A stretch of 61,916 bases of DNA from Puia dinghuensis (GTDB lineage: Bacteria; Bacteroidota; Bacteroidia; Chitinophagales; Chitinophagaceae). The position numbers and the translations under genes are program-made. A model generated the notes under the pieces. It was given only the letters and a program-made list of their open reading frames with translations, had not been told where the DNA came from and ran no database searches. Shown here one piece after another: positions 23,152 to 31,688 of this stretch. The number at the start of each line of letters is the position of its first letter. Within the stretch, counting starts at the first letter, position 1. The stretch is from assembly GCA_026225275.1 (NCBI GenBank), contig JAMFSL010000239.1:1-61916 (forward strand), written 5' to 3'.

Positions 23152-23523
23152 TACAGCGGTTGTCCGCCTTTCAACTCAGCTCAATTCAAAGGCGGAGAAT
23201 ATTTCGACACCGGCAGGTCAAATTTTCCATTGAGATCAGCCGTCAGACTGTTGCCCGATCATAAACTGCCTAAAAATCCGGCCAGATATGATACGCTGGC
23301 AACCAAATACTCAACTTTGATTAAAGACCTAGAAACGAATAAGGAAAAATATAGAAAGCAATGGGATGAGGAAGTCCCGCAGAAAAGCACTAAAAGCTTA
23401 GGCTTTTACCTTAGCTATTTTCTTGGTATTTTTTCGGGAGGAAAGCCGGGTCTTGCCATTAGCTTTCTTAAGCTTACGAGCTTGTATAAAATCGCTAATT
23501 GCTTTTTCATCTTCCTTTGTTAA
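23152..23523 (+). other. Unassigned open frame, possible gene remnant
   Basis: An open frame with no good start codon until TTG 23230 (L-R-S-A-V-R-L-L-P-D-H-K). The part before about 23395 has coding-like composition (G-G-E-Y-F-D-T-G-R-S, then P-A-R-Y-D-T-L-A-T-K-Y). After that it runs antisense through the small gene at 23398-23577 and becomes hydrophobic nonsense. I do not recognise it. It may be a 3'-truncated fragment of a mobile-element gene, given the other debris nearby. Confidence 0.25.
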
Positions 23524-23577
23524 TGGCCCTAGCCCTCCAATAAAGTCAACATCCAGTTCCCTTTTAGAATGTCCCAT
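23398..23577 (-). CDS. Small lysine-rich partner protein of a toxin-antitoxin-like pair
   Basis: A 59-residue ORF from ATG 23577: M-G-H-S-K-R-E-L-D-V-D-F-I-G-G-L-G-P-L-T, then K-E-D-E-K-A-I-S-D-F-I-Q-A-R-K and a basic tail. The opening matches a small-protein family I recall from many Bacteroidota genomes, where it follows a GNAT-like gene in a two-gene cassette. Here the stop of that upstream gene, now broken, lies one base before this ATG. This strengthens the call that this is a real gene of that cassette. Whether it is antitoxin or effector is not established. Confidence 0.6.
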   Translation of the reverse strand: MGHSKRELDVDFIGGLGPLTKEDEKAISDFIQARKLKKANGKTRLSSRKNTKKIAKVKA

Positions 23578-23578
23578 T

Positions 23579-23906
23579 TTATTTATTTTTAAAATATTTG
23601 TTAATCAATTTTAATGCCGCTTGGGTCTCAATGATCATTCGATGTCCACCAATATGAATTGCTCCCAAACTCTGCGTGTAGTGATCTATTAATTGAGTTT
23701 TCGACAAGAAAGACAAGTTACCTTCGTAGCCATGCCGGAACGACTGGCGGCAAGCAGCCATTTCTTTTTGTTGCATTTTTTAAATCCTCTTTTGATACCG
23801 GCAAAACATCAGTAGCGAAAACATCCTTTGTTAAAACATTTTCAATAGAGTTTGTTAACTTGTCTATCTCAAAATCCAGGTGGATAGGTCGTCTTTGTTT
23901 CACCAT
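23579..23906 (-). pseudogene. Internally deleted gene of the same cassette (GNAT-like protein remnant)
   Basis: The 5' part (23906 to about 23760) encodes M-V-K-Q-R-R-P-I-H-L-D-F-E-I-D-K-L-T-N-S, the start of a protein family that is normally near 180 residues. The 3' part (about 23765 to 23579) is in another frame and encodes the family's end: H-G-Y-E-G-N-L-S-F-L-S-K-T-Q-L-I, then G-G-H-R-M-I-I-E-T-Q-A-A-L-K-L-I. The middle is missing and the frames do not match across the junction, so no full product can be made. The family description is from memory; the frame break and the missing length are seen directly. Confidence 0.7.
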
Positions 23907-23998
23907 GCTAATTTACGAAAAAATACCTGCTAATTCAAGAAAACAGGAAGCCCTCTTAATAACGCCGACGGGCAGGCTTGTCATTTTCGGAGCGACTC

Positions 23999-24295
23999 TT
24001 ATTGAACTATGTACACTTTAAAAATTCAGAAACAAATCTTACCTTTAAAAAACAAATCGATCAGGAAACCCAAAAAAAGAATACTATGGATATCTTCGGA
24101 CAATGGGCAGAGATTAAGAAAGAAGAAGGCATCGAAGAAGGTCTTGAAAAAGGTATCGAAAAAGGTATCGAAAAAACAACCCGCCAATTTGTAGAAAATC
24201 TTCTGAAAGATTCCACCTTCCCTGTGGAAAAGATAGCCTCCCTGGCCAACACTACCGCCAAATTCGTTCGTAAGGTAAAGAAAGAATTGCGCTGA
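23999..24295 (+). pseudogene. 5'-truncated copy of the Rpn-family nuclease gene
   Basis: About 98 codons matching the C-terminus of the intact nuclease at 6046-7008: shared runs include T-M-D-I-F-x-Q-W-A-E-I-K, then T-T-R-Q-F-V-E-N-L-L-K-D-S-T-F-P and the end F-V-R-K-V-K-K-E-L-R. The G-(L/I)-E-K linker is shorter here (three units versus four or more). Similarity begins abruptly at L-L-N-Y-V-x-F-K; the catalytic domain is absent. DNA identity in the last 120 bp is high, pointing to a recent duplication or a second copy of the same mobile lineage. Confidence 0.85.
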
Positions 24296-24307
24296 TCCAC
24301 CCGCCCC

Positions 24308-25129
24308 TCAAATTTTCCTCAACTCCCCCTCCACCAGCCGCGCAATCACCGCATTCCCCTTATCCGACGGATGCAGCCCATCATACGTCATCTCCATAGC
24401 CTCTACCGGATAGGGATACTCGTCCGTAACCGGATTGAACGGAACATCGACGTACCCGGGATACGAGTAATCCCGATACGCCCCCGTCGCCGGATCTTTC
24501 AACCGCTTGAAGCGTACTAGATGCGACACTGCCAGCGCCTGCTCATGATACAGATCGATCACCCGGTAATGCTCATGCTGACCGATATCCGCCACCGCCG
24601 CCACTACGGCCTCCAGTGTCTGTCCCTCCTTCGCGCGATATGAGCCGACAGCGTTATTCGTAGCATTACCGATAGACACAAAATCCCCCCGCTGCATCGG
24701 CGTGATCAGAATGATCGGCGCACCCGCTTTCAGGCTGTGCAGTTTGTCGACGATGACCCGCATACAACCATAGATCGTGCTGTCACCCGTAGCCTGCTCA
24801 TAGTCCGACCAGTGGCCGATGCGATGGCCATGCCACCAGTCATTCGTTCCCAGAAAAATGGTATAAACATCCCCCGACGGAATGCCCAGTTTATCGATCG
24901 ACCGCGCAAAATCCGTCGTCGTCCAGCCATTATGGCCCTGGTTGATATAATGAATATACGGCAGCTGCTCCGTCACGTCCGTCAGGTATCCCTTCGTCAC
25001 GCGGTTCCCCGTCTCGTTCGGATGATCGTTGAGATAAGTAATGCTGTCGCCGATCGCCACCCAGGTGATCGGCCGGTGGCCGGCTGCCGTCAGAGCGCAG
25101 CAGAACGCCAGGACTATAATTCGTTTCAT
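24308..25129 (-). CDS. Secreted SGNH/GDSL-family hydrolase
   Basis: A 273-residue esterase-type protein. The signal peptide spans residues 1-17 from ATG 25129; an in-frame ATG at 25147 would put charged residues before it. Block I is A-I-G-D-S-I-T with the nucleophile S29, block III is F-L-G-T-N-D, and block V is D-G-L-H-P-S-D-K-G with the catalytic Asp and His. SGNH enzymes deacylate carbohydrates or lipids; the substrate is unknown. The stop lies 12 bp from the end of the Rpn fragment on the other strand. Confidence 0.88.
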   Translation of the reverse strand: MKRIIVLAFCCALTAAGHRPITWVAIGDSITYLNDHPNETGNRVTKGYLTDVTEQLPYIHYINQGHNGWTTTDFARSIDKLGIPSGDVYTIFLGTNDWWHGHRIGHWSDYEQATGDSTIYGCMRVIVDKLHSLKAGAPIILITPMQRGDFVSIGNATNNAVGSYRAKEGQTLEAVVAAVADIGQHEHYRVIDLYHEQALAVSHLVRFKRLKDPATGAYRDYSYPGYVDVPFNPVTDEYPYPVEAMEMTYDGLHPSDKGNAVIARLVEGELRKI

Positions 25130-25230
25130 ATCGGGGAGTTTGCCCAAAAATAGGTAAAACTATCAGTCCCCCGGATTCGGCCTCCAGCCCACCCCCCCTG
25201 TAACCTTTCCCCCAAAAAGCGCGTCCTACC

Positions 25231-25310
25231 CGCACGCCAAGGCCAGATCCCGCACGCCAAAGCCAGATCCCGCACGCCAAGGCCACATCTCAAACGCCAA
25301 CTCCCATCGT
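25231..25310. repeat. 20-bp x4 tandem repeat ending exactly at a permease start codon
   Basis: Units at 25231, 25251, 25271 and 25291. The first three are CGCACGCCAAGGCCAGATCC with one to three changes; the fourth is degenerate (CAAACGCCAACTCCCATCGT). The last base of the array is directly followed by the ATG of the permease at 25311, so the array occupies the whole leader. Confidence 0.9.
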
Positions 25311-27743
25311 ATGCTAAAAAACTTCCTCAAAATCGCTCTCCGCCAACTTGCCAGGCAGAAATTCTATTCCACCGTCAAGATCGGCGGCTTCGCCCTCGGC
25401 ATCGCCGCCTGTCTGCTGATCGGGCTGTACATTCATGACCAGCTTAGCTTCGACCGCGATTTTCCGGGCGCCGGCCAGCTGTACCGGGTGACGGGGTACA
25501 TGAATGAAAATGGAACCGTCCGCAAAGGCATCATTTGGCAGTCTCCTTTCGCCCAGGCGCTAAAGACCGAATTCCCCGAGGTACAAAGCACCGCACGGCT
25601 TATGAACAGCAACCTGTTCGCGGGCGCCGGCAGCAACCAGGTGCGACCCATCGAAGGCACCGAGGATATCTATGAGGAAGGTTTTACCTATGCCGATTCC
25701 AGTCTTCCCGACCTGTTCCATTTCCAGATGGTCTATGGCAACCGGGCCAAGGCATTGACCCAGCCCCAGACGCTGATCCTCTCCAAACGTAAAGCCGACA
25801 AGCTCTACCCCGGCCAAAACCCCATCGGCCGCCAGCTCATCCTCAATGACGACAAAGACCACCCCTGGACCATTGCCGGCGTGATGCAGGACCCGCCCGA
25901 GCATAGCCATCTGCAGTACGATTATTATCTTTCCCTCTCCGGACATTCGCTATGGGCCGGAGAGCAGCAATCATGGATGGCCAGCAATTATGATATTTAT
26001 GTGCAGTTGCGTCCCGATGCCGACGCCCAAAAGCTCGCCAGCCTCATCACCCCACTCATCGTAAAAAAATACTGGATACCCGTCATGCAGCAACAGGGCG
26101 TACCCGATGCGACCCATATCCTCGACAAGCTCGGTTTCACCCTCCAACCCGTATCCGACATCCACCTGGCCGCCGATGTCCCCGATAATATGGCCCATGT
26201 CGACAGGAAATATCTTTGGCTATTCGGCGCGATCGGCATCTTCGTGATCCTCCTCGCCAGCATCAACTTCATCAATCTCTCGACCGCACGCAGCGCCAAT
26301 CGCGCAAAGGAAGTCGGCCTGCGAAAAGTCGTAGGCTCCGATCGCCAGAGTCTCGTTCGGCAGTTCCTGCTCGAGTCCATTCTCACCAGTACGTTTTCGT
26401 TCGTCTTGGCCGTCATCCTCGCGTGGCTCTTACTGCCCTTCTTCAACCGGCTCGCGGGGACGTCCATGCATTTCCCCTGGACCGCCTGGTGGCTCGCCCC
26501 CGGCGTCCTGGCCGCCTCCGTGGTCATAGGATTGATTGCCGGCCTCTATCCCGCCTTTTATCTTTCCGCCTTCCGTCCCGTGCAAGTACTGAAGGGCAAT
26601 ATCAGCCGTGGCGCCCGTCATTCGGGTCTCCGCAGCGGACTCGTCGTCTTTCAGTTCACGACCTCCGTCGTCCTCATCATCGCGACGATCGTCGTCTATG
26701 GACAGATGCGTTTCATCCTCAATAGTAAATTGGGCTTCGATAAAGACCAGGTATTGCTCATCCAGGGAGCGGGTAATTTGGGCGATCAGCTGCCGGCTTT
26801 TAAAAATCAGCTCGCCACGTTGTCCGGCGTGCAGGCAGTGACCAACGGTGATTTTTTGCCAGTCGCGGGGTCCAAGCGTAATGGTAACGGAATGTATCGT
26901 GTCGGCCATGAAAAAATCGATGCAGCAACCATGGTGCAAATGTGGAGCGTCGATGTCGATTATTTGAAGGTGATGGGAATGAAGATCGTCGAAGGCCGAA
27001 ATTTTTCTCCCGGTCTCAAAACCGATTCAGACGCAGCAATCATCAACCAAACGATGGCGCGCCAAATGGGCATGCAACATCCCGTCGGCCAGCGGATCAA
27101 CTGGGGCCAGGGACAGGGCATCCCCATCATCGGCATGGTCGAAGACTTCAATTACGAATCCGTCAAACAACCGATTCGCCCTGTCTGTCTGAGGCTGGGT
27201 GGATGGTCGACCGTCGTGGCCCTCCGCACGAAGACCACGGATATCAAGGGTTTGCTGGCAGGTATCAGAAAGGTATGGAAAGACTTTTCTCCACAACAGG
27301 CCTTTCGCTATTCTTTCCTCGACGAATCATTTGCGCATATGTATTCCGATGTGCAGCAGACCGGAAATATTTTTACCGTCCTCTCCATCCTCGCCATCTG
27401 CATCGCCTGTCTCGGGCTCTTTGCCTTGTCCGCCTTCATGGCCGAACAGCGGCAAAAAGAAATGGGCGTGCGCAAAGTACTGGGAGCCTCCGTCTGGCAG
27501 GTCGCAGGCCTCCTGTCCCGCGACTTCCTTCGGCTCGTGGGACTGGCCGTCATCATCGGTTCGCCCATCGCGTGGTGGGCCATGCATGCGTGGTTGCAGG
27601 ATTATGTGTATCGGATGAGCATGGGCGCGGGAATCTTCATCGGCGCCGCCGTGCTGGTCATGTGCATTGCGCTGCTAACGATCAGTTGGCAGGCCCTCAA
27701 GGCCGGGACGGCAAATCCAGTCGAGAGCCTCCGCGCGGACTAA
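25311..27743 (+). CDS. FtsX/MacB-like ABC transporter permease
   Basis: An 810-residue permease (M-L-K-N-F-L-K-I-A-L-R-Q-L). The first membrane helix at about 22-42 (I-G-G-F-A-L-G-I-A-A-C-L-L) is followed by H-D-Q-L-S-F-D-R-D-F. The loop motif reads G-L-R-K-V-V-G-S-D near residue 336 and G-V-R-K-V-L-G-A-S near 718; the end is T-A-N-P-V-E-S-L-R-A-D. The start is fixed by the family consensus and the 20-bp repeat array that abuts it. It converges with the next permease, 98 bp away, with a GCCCGC/GCGGGC hairpin (about 27807-27822) between them. Confidence 0.9.
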   Translation: MLKNFLKIALRQLARQKFYSTVKIGGFALGIAACLLIGLYIHDQLSFDRDFPGAGQLYRVTGYMNENGTVRKGIIWQSPFAQALKTEFPEVQSTARLMNSNLFAGAGSNQVRPIEGTEDIYEEGFTYADSSLPDLFHFQMVYGNRAKALTQPQTLILSKRKADKLYPGQNPIGRQLILNDDKDHPWTIAGVMQDPPEHSHLQYDYYLSLSGHSLWAGEQQSWMASNYDIYVQLRPDADAQKLASLITPLIVKKYWIPVMQQQGVPDATHILDKLGFTLQPVSDIHLAADVPDNMAHVDRKYLWLFGAIGIFVILLASINFINLSTARSANRAKEVGLRKVVGSDRQSLVRQFLLESILTSTFSFVLAVILAWLLLPFFNRLAGTSMHFPWTAWWLAPGVLAASVVIGLIAGLYPAFYLSAFRPVQVLKGNISRGARHSGLRSGLVVFQFTTSVVLIIATIVVYGQMRFILNSKLGFDKDQVLLIQGAGNLGDQLPAFKNQLATLSGVQAVTNGDFLPVAGSKRNGNGMYRVGHEKIDAATMVQMWSVDVDYLKVMGMKIVEGRNFSPGLKTDSDAAIINQTMARQMGMQHPVGQRINWGQGQGIPIIGMVEDFNYESVKQPIRPVCLRLGGWSTVVALRTKTTDIKGLLAGIRKVWKDFSPQQAFRYSFLDESFAHMYSDVQQTGNIFTVLSILAICIACLGLFALSAFMAEQRQKEMGVRKVLGASVWQVAGLLSRDFLRLVGLAVIIGSPIAWWAMHAWLQDYVYRMSMGAGIFIGAAVLVMCIALLTISWQALKAGTANPVESLRAD

Positions 27744-27841
27744 TCGAAGAGCAAGAAGCAGCGAGGAGGCTCGCGGAGCAAAGCGGAGCAGACATAGGCC
27801 CCGGTTAGCCCGCGACAGCGGGCGCGGCGTAGCAGCGTAAA

Positions 27842-30268
27842 TTACTCTGCCTTCAGACTCTTCACAGGATTGGTCAACGCCGCCTTAATAGATTGAAAGC
27901 TAATAGTCGCAAACGCAATCGCAACCGCCCCCAACCCCGCCAGCGCAAACACCCACCAGGACATATCCTGCCGATAGGCAAACCCCCGCAACCATTGCCG
28001 CATCGCCAGCCACGCCAGCGGGCATGCTATCACTATCGCCACCAGCACCAGCCGGATAAAGTCGCGCGACAACATCGTCACAATCGTCGACACCCCGGCC
28101 CCCAGCACCTTCCGGATCCCAATCTCCTTCGTCCGCTGTTCGGCGGCATAGGCAGCCAGCCCAAACAAACCCAGACAGGCAATGAGGATCGCAAAAGAAG
28201 TAAAAGAGATAAAGATTTTTCCCATGCGCTGCTCCGATCGATATAGCGCATCGAAGTCGTCCTGCATAAACGAAGCAGTGAACTCCTGTGACGGCGACAT
28301 CGCTTTCCACTGCGTCCTGATCTGCTCCATGACCGCCGGAACGTTCGCACCGGCCTGAATGCGGACAGCCAGAGCGCCACGGTCCACCCCAAGGTGAAAG
28401 ATCACCGGCGTAACATTTTGCCTCAGCGAACGGAAATTGAAATCCTTCATCACCCCTATAATGTGATAGGTGCCCATATTCTTCAGGAAATCATCCAACG
28501 GAGCATACAAAGTCTTGTTCAATGGATCCGCATAGCCCAGCAAGTTAGCTGCAGCCTCGTTGACGATGATCGCACTCGAGTCCGTCGGCATCTGCGCCGA
28601 GAAATCCCGCCCCGACCTCAATTTGATCCCAAGCGTATTCATATAATTCTCATCCACCACCCACCGTTGCGAATGAACCGCCGCATTCTGATCCAGGCTG
28701 CGGTCCTTGAAATAAGAGGTACTGCTAAAGTCATTCGAAGTGGGCAAAATACCGGCAATCGTAACGTTTTCCACACCCGTCATTTTTTTCACTTCCTGTT
28801 GGAACGAGGTAGCCTGGTTGCCGAGTCCAGATATATTTTGTATGACCAGCACATGGTCCCGGTTATAGCCGATATCCCGGGACTGAATATATTTCAGCTG
28901 GTTATAAACGACCAGCGTGCCCGAGATCAGGAAGATCGAGATCGAGAATTGAAACACCACCAGAAAACTCCGCAGGCCACCGCCTTTGAAGCCTCGCGCC
29001 AGACGCCCTTTTAACACATCGATCGGCTGAAACGCAGACAGAAAGAACGCCGGATAACAACCTGCCAGACAACCAATCACCAGGACAAAGACCAGCAAGA
29101 TCGGTATCATCCAGCGGATCAGCCGGCCACTGACCACCAATTCCTTACCCGAGATAGAATTGAACAGCGGCAAGAGCATCCAGGCCACCAGCACCGCCAG
29201 GATAGCGCCCGCCAGCGTGACCATCACCGACTCCGTCAGAAACTGAGCGATCAGGTATTTGCGGGGCGATCCCAGTACCTTTCTGACCCCCACCTCACGC
29301 GCGCGGTTAGCCGATCGTGCCGTCGACAGGTTCATGAAATTGATACAGGCCAGCACCAGGATGAAAAGGGCAATCGCCGAAAAAATATAGACATACGTGA
29401 TGCTGCCGCCGGGAAGCAGCTCCCCTTGTGAATTCGACCGGAGATGGATATCCGTCAGCGGGGTCAGGCTAAACCGGAAATAGTTCCCGCCTTTCTCAAA
29501 GGCGTCGAAATCCAGGTGCAGCACATTTTGCAGCTGTTGACCTGCATGCCGCCGCAGAAAGTCGCCAAACTTCGCTTGCAGCGCGGCGGGGTCCGCGCCC
29601 GGTTTTAGCAGGAGATACGTATTATAGTTATTCGAGAGCCAGGCATCTTCACGGCTATTTTCTAAAGTGGACATCGAGATCAACAGGTCGGCGGTAAAAT
29701 GAGATTGAAGGGGAATGTCTTTGATCACCCCCGTAATCTTATACAGCGTATTGTCGCTAAACGTCAATGACTGTCCTACAACATCCGTCCTGTTGAAATA
29801 TTTCATCGCCGTCCGTTCGTTGATCACAACCGAATGAGGGGCTTTGAGGGCCTCGAGAGGATTGCCATCGATCAGCGGAAGCGTAAAAATGGAAAACAGC
29901 GTAGAGTCCGCATAGAGGACCCGGTCTTCCCGGAGAATCTGGCTGCCTTTCTTTACCCGCATGACGCGCGCAGGGATGAGCCTTGCGGCTTGTTCAATTT
30001 CGGGGAAGTCCGCCTTCATTGCCATAGCAGTCGGGGCCGGGGCCTCCGCATAAGAGTTCTCATTACCGCCAAATTTGATGTCATTGTTGATGCGGTAAAT
30101 ACGGGAAGCCTTTTCGTTAAACCGGTCATAGCTTAGTTCGTCCAGGACATAAAAGACGATCAGCAGACAGGTCGCAATGCCCAGTGTGAGGCCCAGGACA
30201 TTGATAGCCGTAAAGCCCTTATTTTTCAGCAGGCTGCGAAAGGCAGTTTTAAGATAATTTTTTATCAT
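27842..30268 (-). CDS. FtsX/MacB-like ABC transporter permease
   Basis: An 808-residue permease (M-I-K-N-Y-L-K-T-A-F-R-S-L-L-K-N-K-G-F). After the first helix comes L-D-E-L-S-Y-D-R-F-N. Loop motifs are G-V-R-K-V-L-G-S-P near residue 328 and G-I-R-K-V-L-G-A-G near 719; it ends L-T-N-P-V-K-S-L-K-A-E. It is the closest full-length relative by eye to the pseudogene that starts at 30508 on the opposite strand (shared A-N-R-I-Y-R-x-N-x-D style entry and C-Y-P-A-F-F-L-S-A-F). The 239 bp upstream hold no gene. Confidence 0.9.
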   Translation of the reverse strand: MIKNYLKTAFRSLLKNKGFTAINVLGLTLGIATCLLIVFYVLDELSYDRFNEKASRIYRINNDIKFGGNENSYAEAPAPTAMAMKADFPEIEQAARLIPARVMRVKKGSQILREDRVLYADSTLFSIFTLPLIDGNPLEALKAPHSVVINERTAMKYFNRTDVVGQSLTFSDNTLYKITGVIKDIPLQSHFTADLLISMSTLENSREDAWLSNNYNTYLLLKPGADPAALQAKFGDFLRRHAGQQLQNVLHLDFDAFEKGGNYFRFSLTPLTDIHLRSNSQGELLPGGSITYVYIFSAIALFILVLACINFMNLSTARSANRAREVGVRKVLGSPRKYLIAQFLTESVMVTLAGAILAVLVAWMLLPLFNSISGKELVVSGRLIRWMIPILLVFVLVIGCLAGCYPAFFLSAFQPIDVLKGRLARGFKGGGLRSFLVVFQFSISIFLISGTLVVYNQLKYIQSRDIGYNRDHVLVIQNISGLGNQATSFQQEVKKMTGVENVTIAGILPTSNDFSSTSYFKDRSLDQNAAVHSQRWVVDENYMNTLGIKLRSGRDFSAQMPTDSSAIIVNEAAANLLGYADPLNKTLYAPLDDFLKNMGTYHIIGVMKDFNFRSLRQNVTPVIFHLGVDRGALAVRIQAGANVPAVMEQIRTQWKAMSPSQEFTASFMQDDFDALYRSEQRMGKIFISFTSFAILIACLGLFGLAAYAAEQRTKEIGIRKVLGAGVSTIVTMLSRDFIRLVLVAIVIACPLAWLAMRQWLRGFAYRQDMSWWVFALAGLGAVAIAFATISFQSIKAALTNPVKSLKAE

Positions 30269-30507
30269 AGAAATTCTTATTACAAAAGGTCATTGATACC
30301 TTAGGGGGACCAAAATGTGGGCTACAATCGCAGGACGTTCGAAATCAACCGATTAGAATTCGGTTCTTCCGAGAAAGTGTCCGTGGCCGCACAAGGGGTG
30401 TACGGATTTGATACAGCTTCATGAAAACTTCGGGAATGACCGTCCGCCATCCGCCATCCGTAGGTCCCTCCATTTTTCCTTAAATTACAGCAACCAACAT
30501 CCCCGCC

Positions 30508-30561
30508 ATGCGTCGCATCAACCTTCGGCTCGCCATGCGTCCCACCAACCTTCGGCTCGCC
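30508..30561 (+). repeat. 27-bp in-frame duplication at a permease start
   Basis: Units 30508-30534 and 30535-30561 are near identical (ATGCGTCNCANCAACCTTCGGCTCGCC read with two variable bases). Both contain an ATG, so the encoded N-terminus starts M-R-R-I-N-L-R-L-A twice. Confidence 0.85.
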
Positions 30562-31234
30562 ATCCGCCAGTTAATAAAAACCCGCGGCTTCACCGTCCTC
30601 AACATCCTCGGACTGACCCTGGGGCTCACCACCTTTTTATTGATCGTCCTGTTCATCGCCAATGAGTGCAGCTACGACCGCTGGAACGCCAATGCCGACC
30701 GCATCTATCGGGTCAACACCGACCTCAATCTCAACCAGCACATCAGCTATATGGCCGATGCCGCCCCTCCGGTGGCCCCGACCCTGCTGAAAAACTATCC
30801 GCAGGTAGAGCAAGCCGTTAGACTGCTACCCCAGCCCGGAATGCGTTTTAAACAAGCCGGCCACCTCATCGCCGAGCCTCATGTAGTCATTTGCGATCCG
30901 CATATCTTCGCTGTCTTCACGCTGCCAATGGTGGCAGGCAATCCCGCCACTGCCCTGCAGAACCCCTGCTCGCCGGCGCCTATCCGGCTTTTTTCCTGTC
31001 CGCCTTCCGCCCCATCGATGTGTTGAAAGGCACCCGAGGGAACCGAAGTTCTCTGGTCAGCGGCTTCAAAGGCAGCACCCTCCGCAGTACACTCGTCATT
31101 ATTCAATTCACCGTCTCGTTTGGCTCTTCGTCCTCGGTGCGGCCATCGTTTTGTTCATCGCCGTCGCCACGACCATCGTGCAATCGCTGCGCGCCGCCAT
31201 GGCCAACCCGGTGAACAGCCTAAGAGCGGAATAA
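30508..31234 (+). pseudogene. FtsX-type permease pseudogene with two internal deletions
   Basis: The first 150 codons match a normal permease start through V-F-T-L-P-M-V-A-G-N-P-A-T-A-L-Q. At about 30960 the frame jumps to L-L-A-G-A-Y-P-A-F-F-L-S-A-F, a segment that lies near residue 420 in intact relatives. This continues through L-R-S-T-L-V-I-I-Q-F-T-V-S. At about 31120 a second jump leads into F-V-L-G-A-A-I-V-L-F-I-A-V and the normal end A-N-P-V-N-S-L-R-A-E. Roughly 550 codons are gone, and the joints change frame, so no functional permease results. Both gene ends are preserved. Confidence 0.9.
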
Positions 31235-31282
31235 CGTCCTTACACCAGCGGCCCCTGCGGCAGTAACGGTTAAAAAAATGGT

Positions 31283-31579
31283 ATGAAAAAACTAATTCCG
31301 ATCCTCCTCCTCAAAGGAGTGACCCATCTCCCGAAGGCAGACTCGGTTTCAGGGGAGAATCCCCAGACACCATTCGGAGGCCTCGATAGCATTTGGTATG
31401 CCAATATTCTTTTGTATCAACTTTCCAACTTACCTAACACTCTCGCCATGGGAAAACCGACAAGAGAATGGTGGATGAAGCCTGTCCAAAAAGGCAGCAC
31501 CATAACGCTTAGGGATCGGGATATCGAGAAGTGGAAAAAATATGCTTCGACGTTATCCAGCCCATCACATCCTGATTAA
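31283..31579 (+). CDS. Hypothetical protein, probably cut at its 3' end
   Basis: A 98-residue frame from ATG 31283 preceded by an A-rich stretch. It has no signal peptide or known domain; the middle contains W-Y-A-N-I-L-L-Y-Q-L and W-W-M-K-P-V-Q-K-G-S. Its stop falls exactly where the next permease 3' fragment begins (31579), so the natural C-terminus may have been lost in that event. I do not recognise it. It might also be chance coding in a scarred region. Confidence 0.4.
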   Translation: MKKLIPILLLKGVTHLPKADSVSGENPQTPFGGLDSIWYANILLYQLSNLPNTLAMGKPTREWWMKPVQKGSTITLRDRDIEKWKKYASTLSSPSHPD

Positions 31580-31632
31580 TCGCCGTCGCCACGACCATCG
31601 TCCAGTCTATTCGCGCCGCCGTGGCCAATCCA
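31579..31632 (+). pseudogene. Scar: 3' end fragment of a further FtsX-type permease
   Basis: Encodes I-A-V-A-T-T-I-V-Q-S-I-R-A-A-V-A-N-P-I, the C-terminal motif of these permeases. The first 23 bp are identical to 31157-31179 in the pseudogene upstream, after which third-position changes accumulate. It then runs without a stop into the leader of the methyltransferase. Confidence 0.8.
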
Positions 31633-31688
31633 ATTCCCTATCTTTACCCCAAACCACCCGATTGAACTACTTCAATTCGCTTTCCGAC

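Noticed and set aside
23230-23523. Transposase C-terminus suspected from P-A-R-Y-D-T-L-A
   Set aside because: No catalytic DDE or Tyr motif, no terminal inverted repeats, and the resemblance is too short to support an insertion sequence.
25231-25310. 20-bp units considered as a CRISPR array or iteron origin
   Set aside because: There are no spacers and no replication initiator gene nearby; the register ends exactly at a permease start codon.
27807-27822. GCCCGC/GCGGGC hairpin between two convergent permeases as a terminator
   Set aside because: No T-run follows on either strand, so a Rho-independent terminator cannot be claimed.
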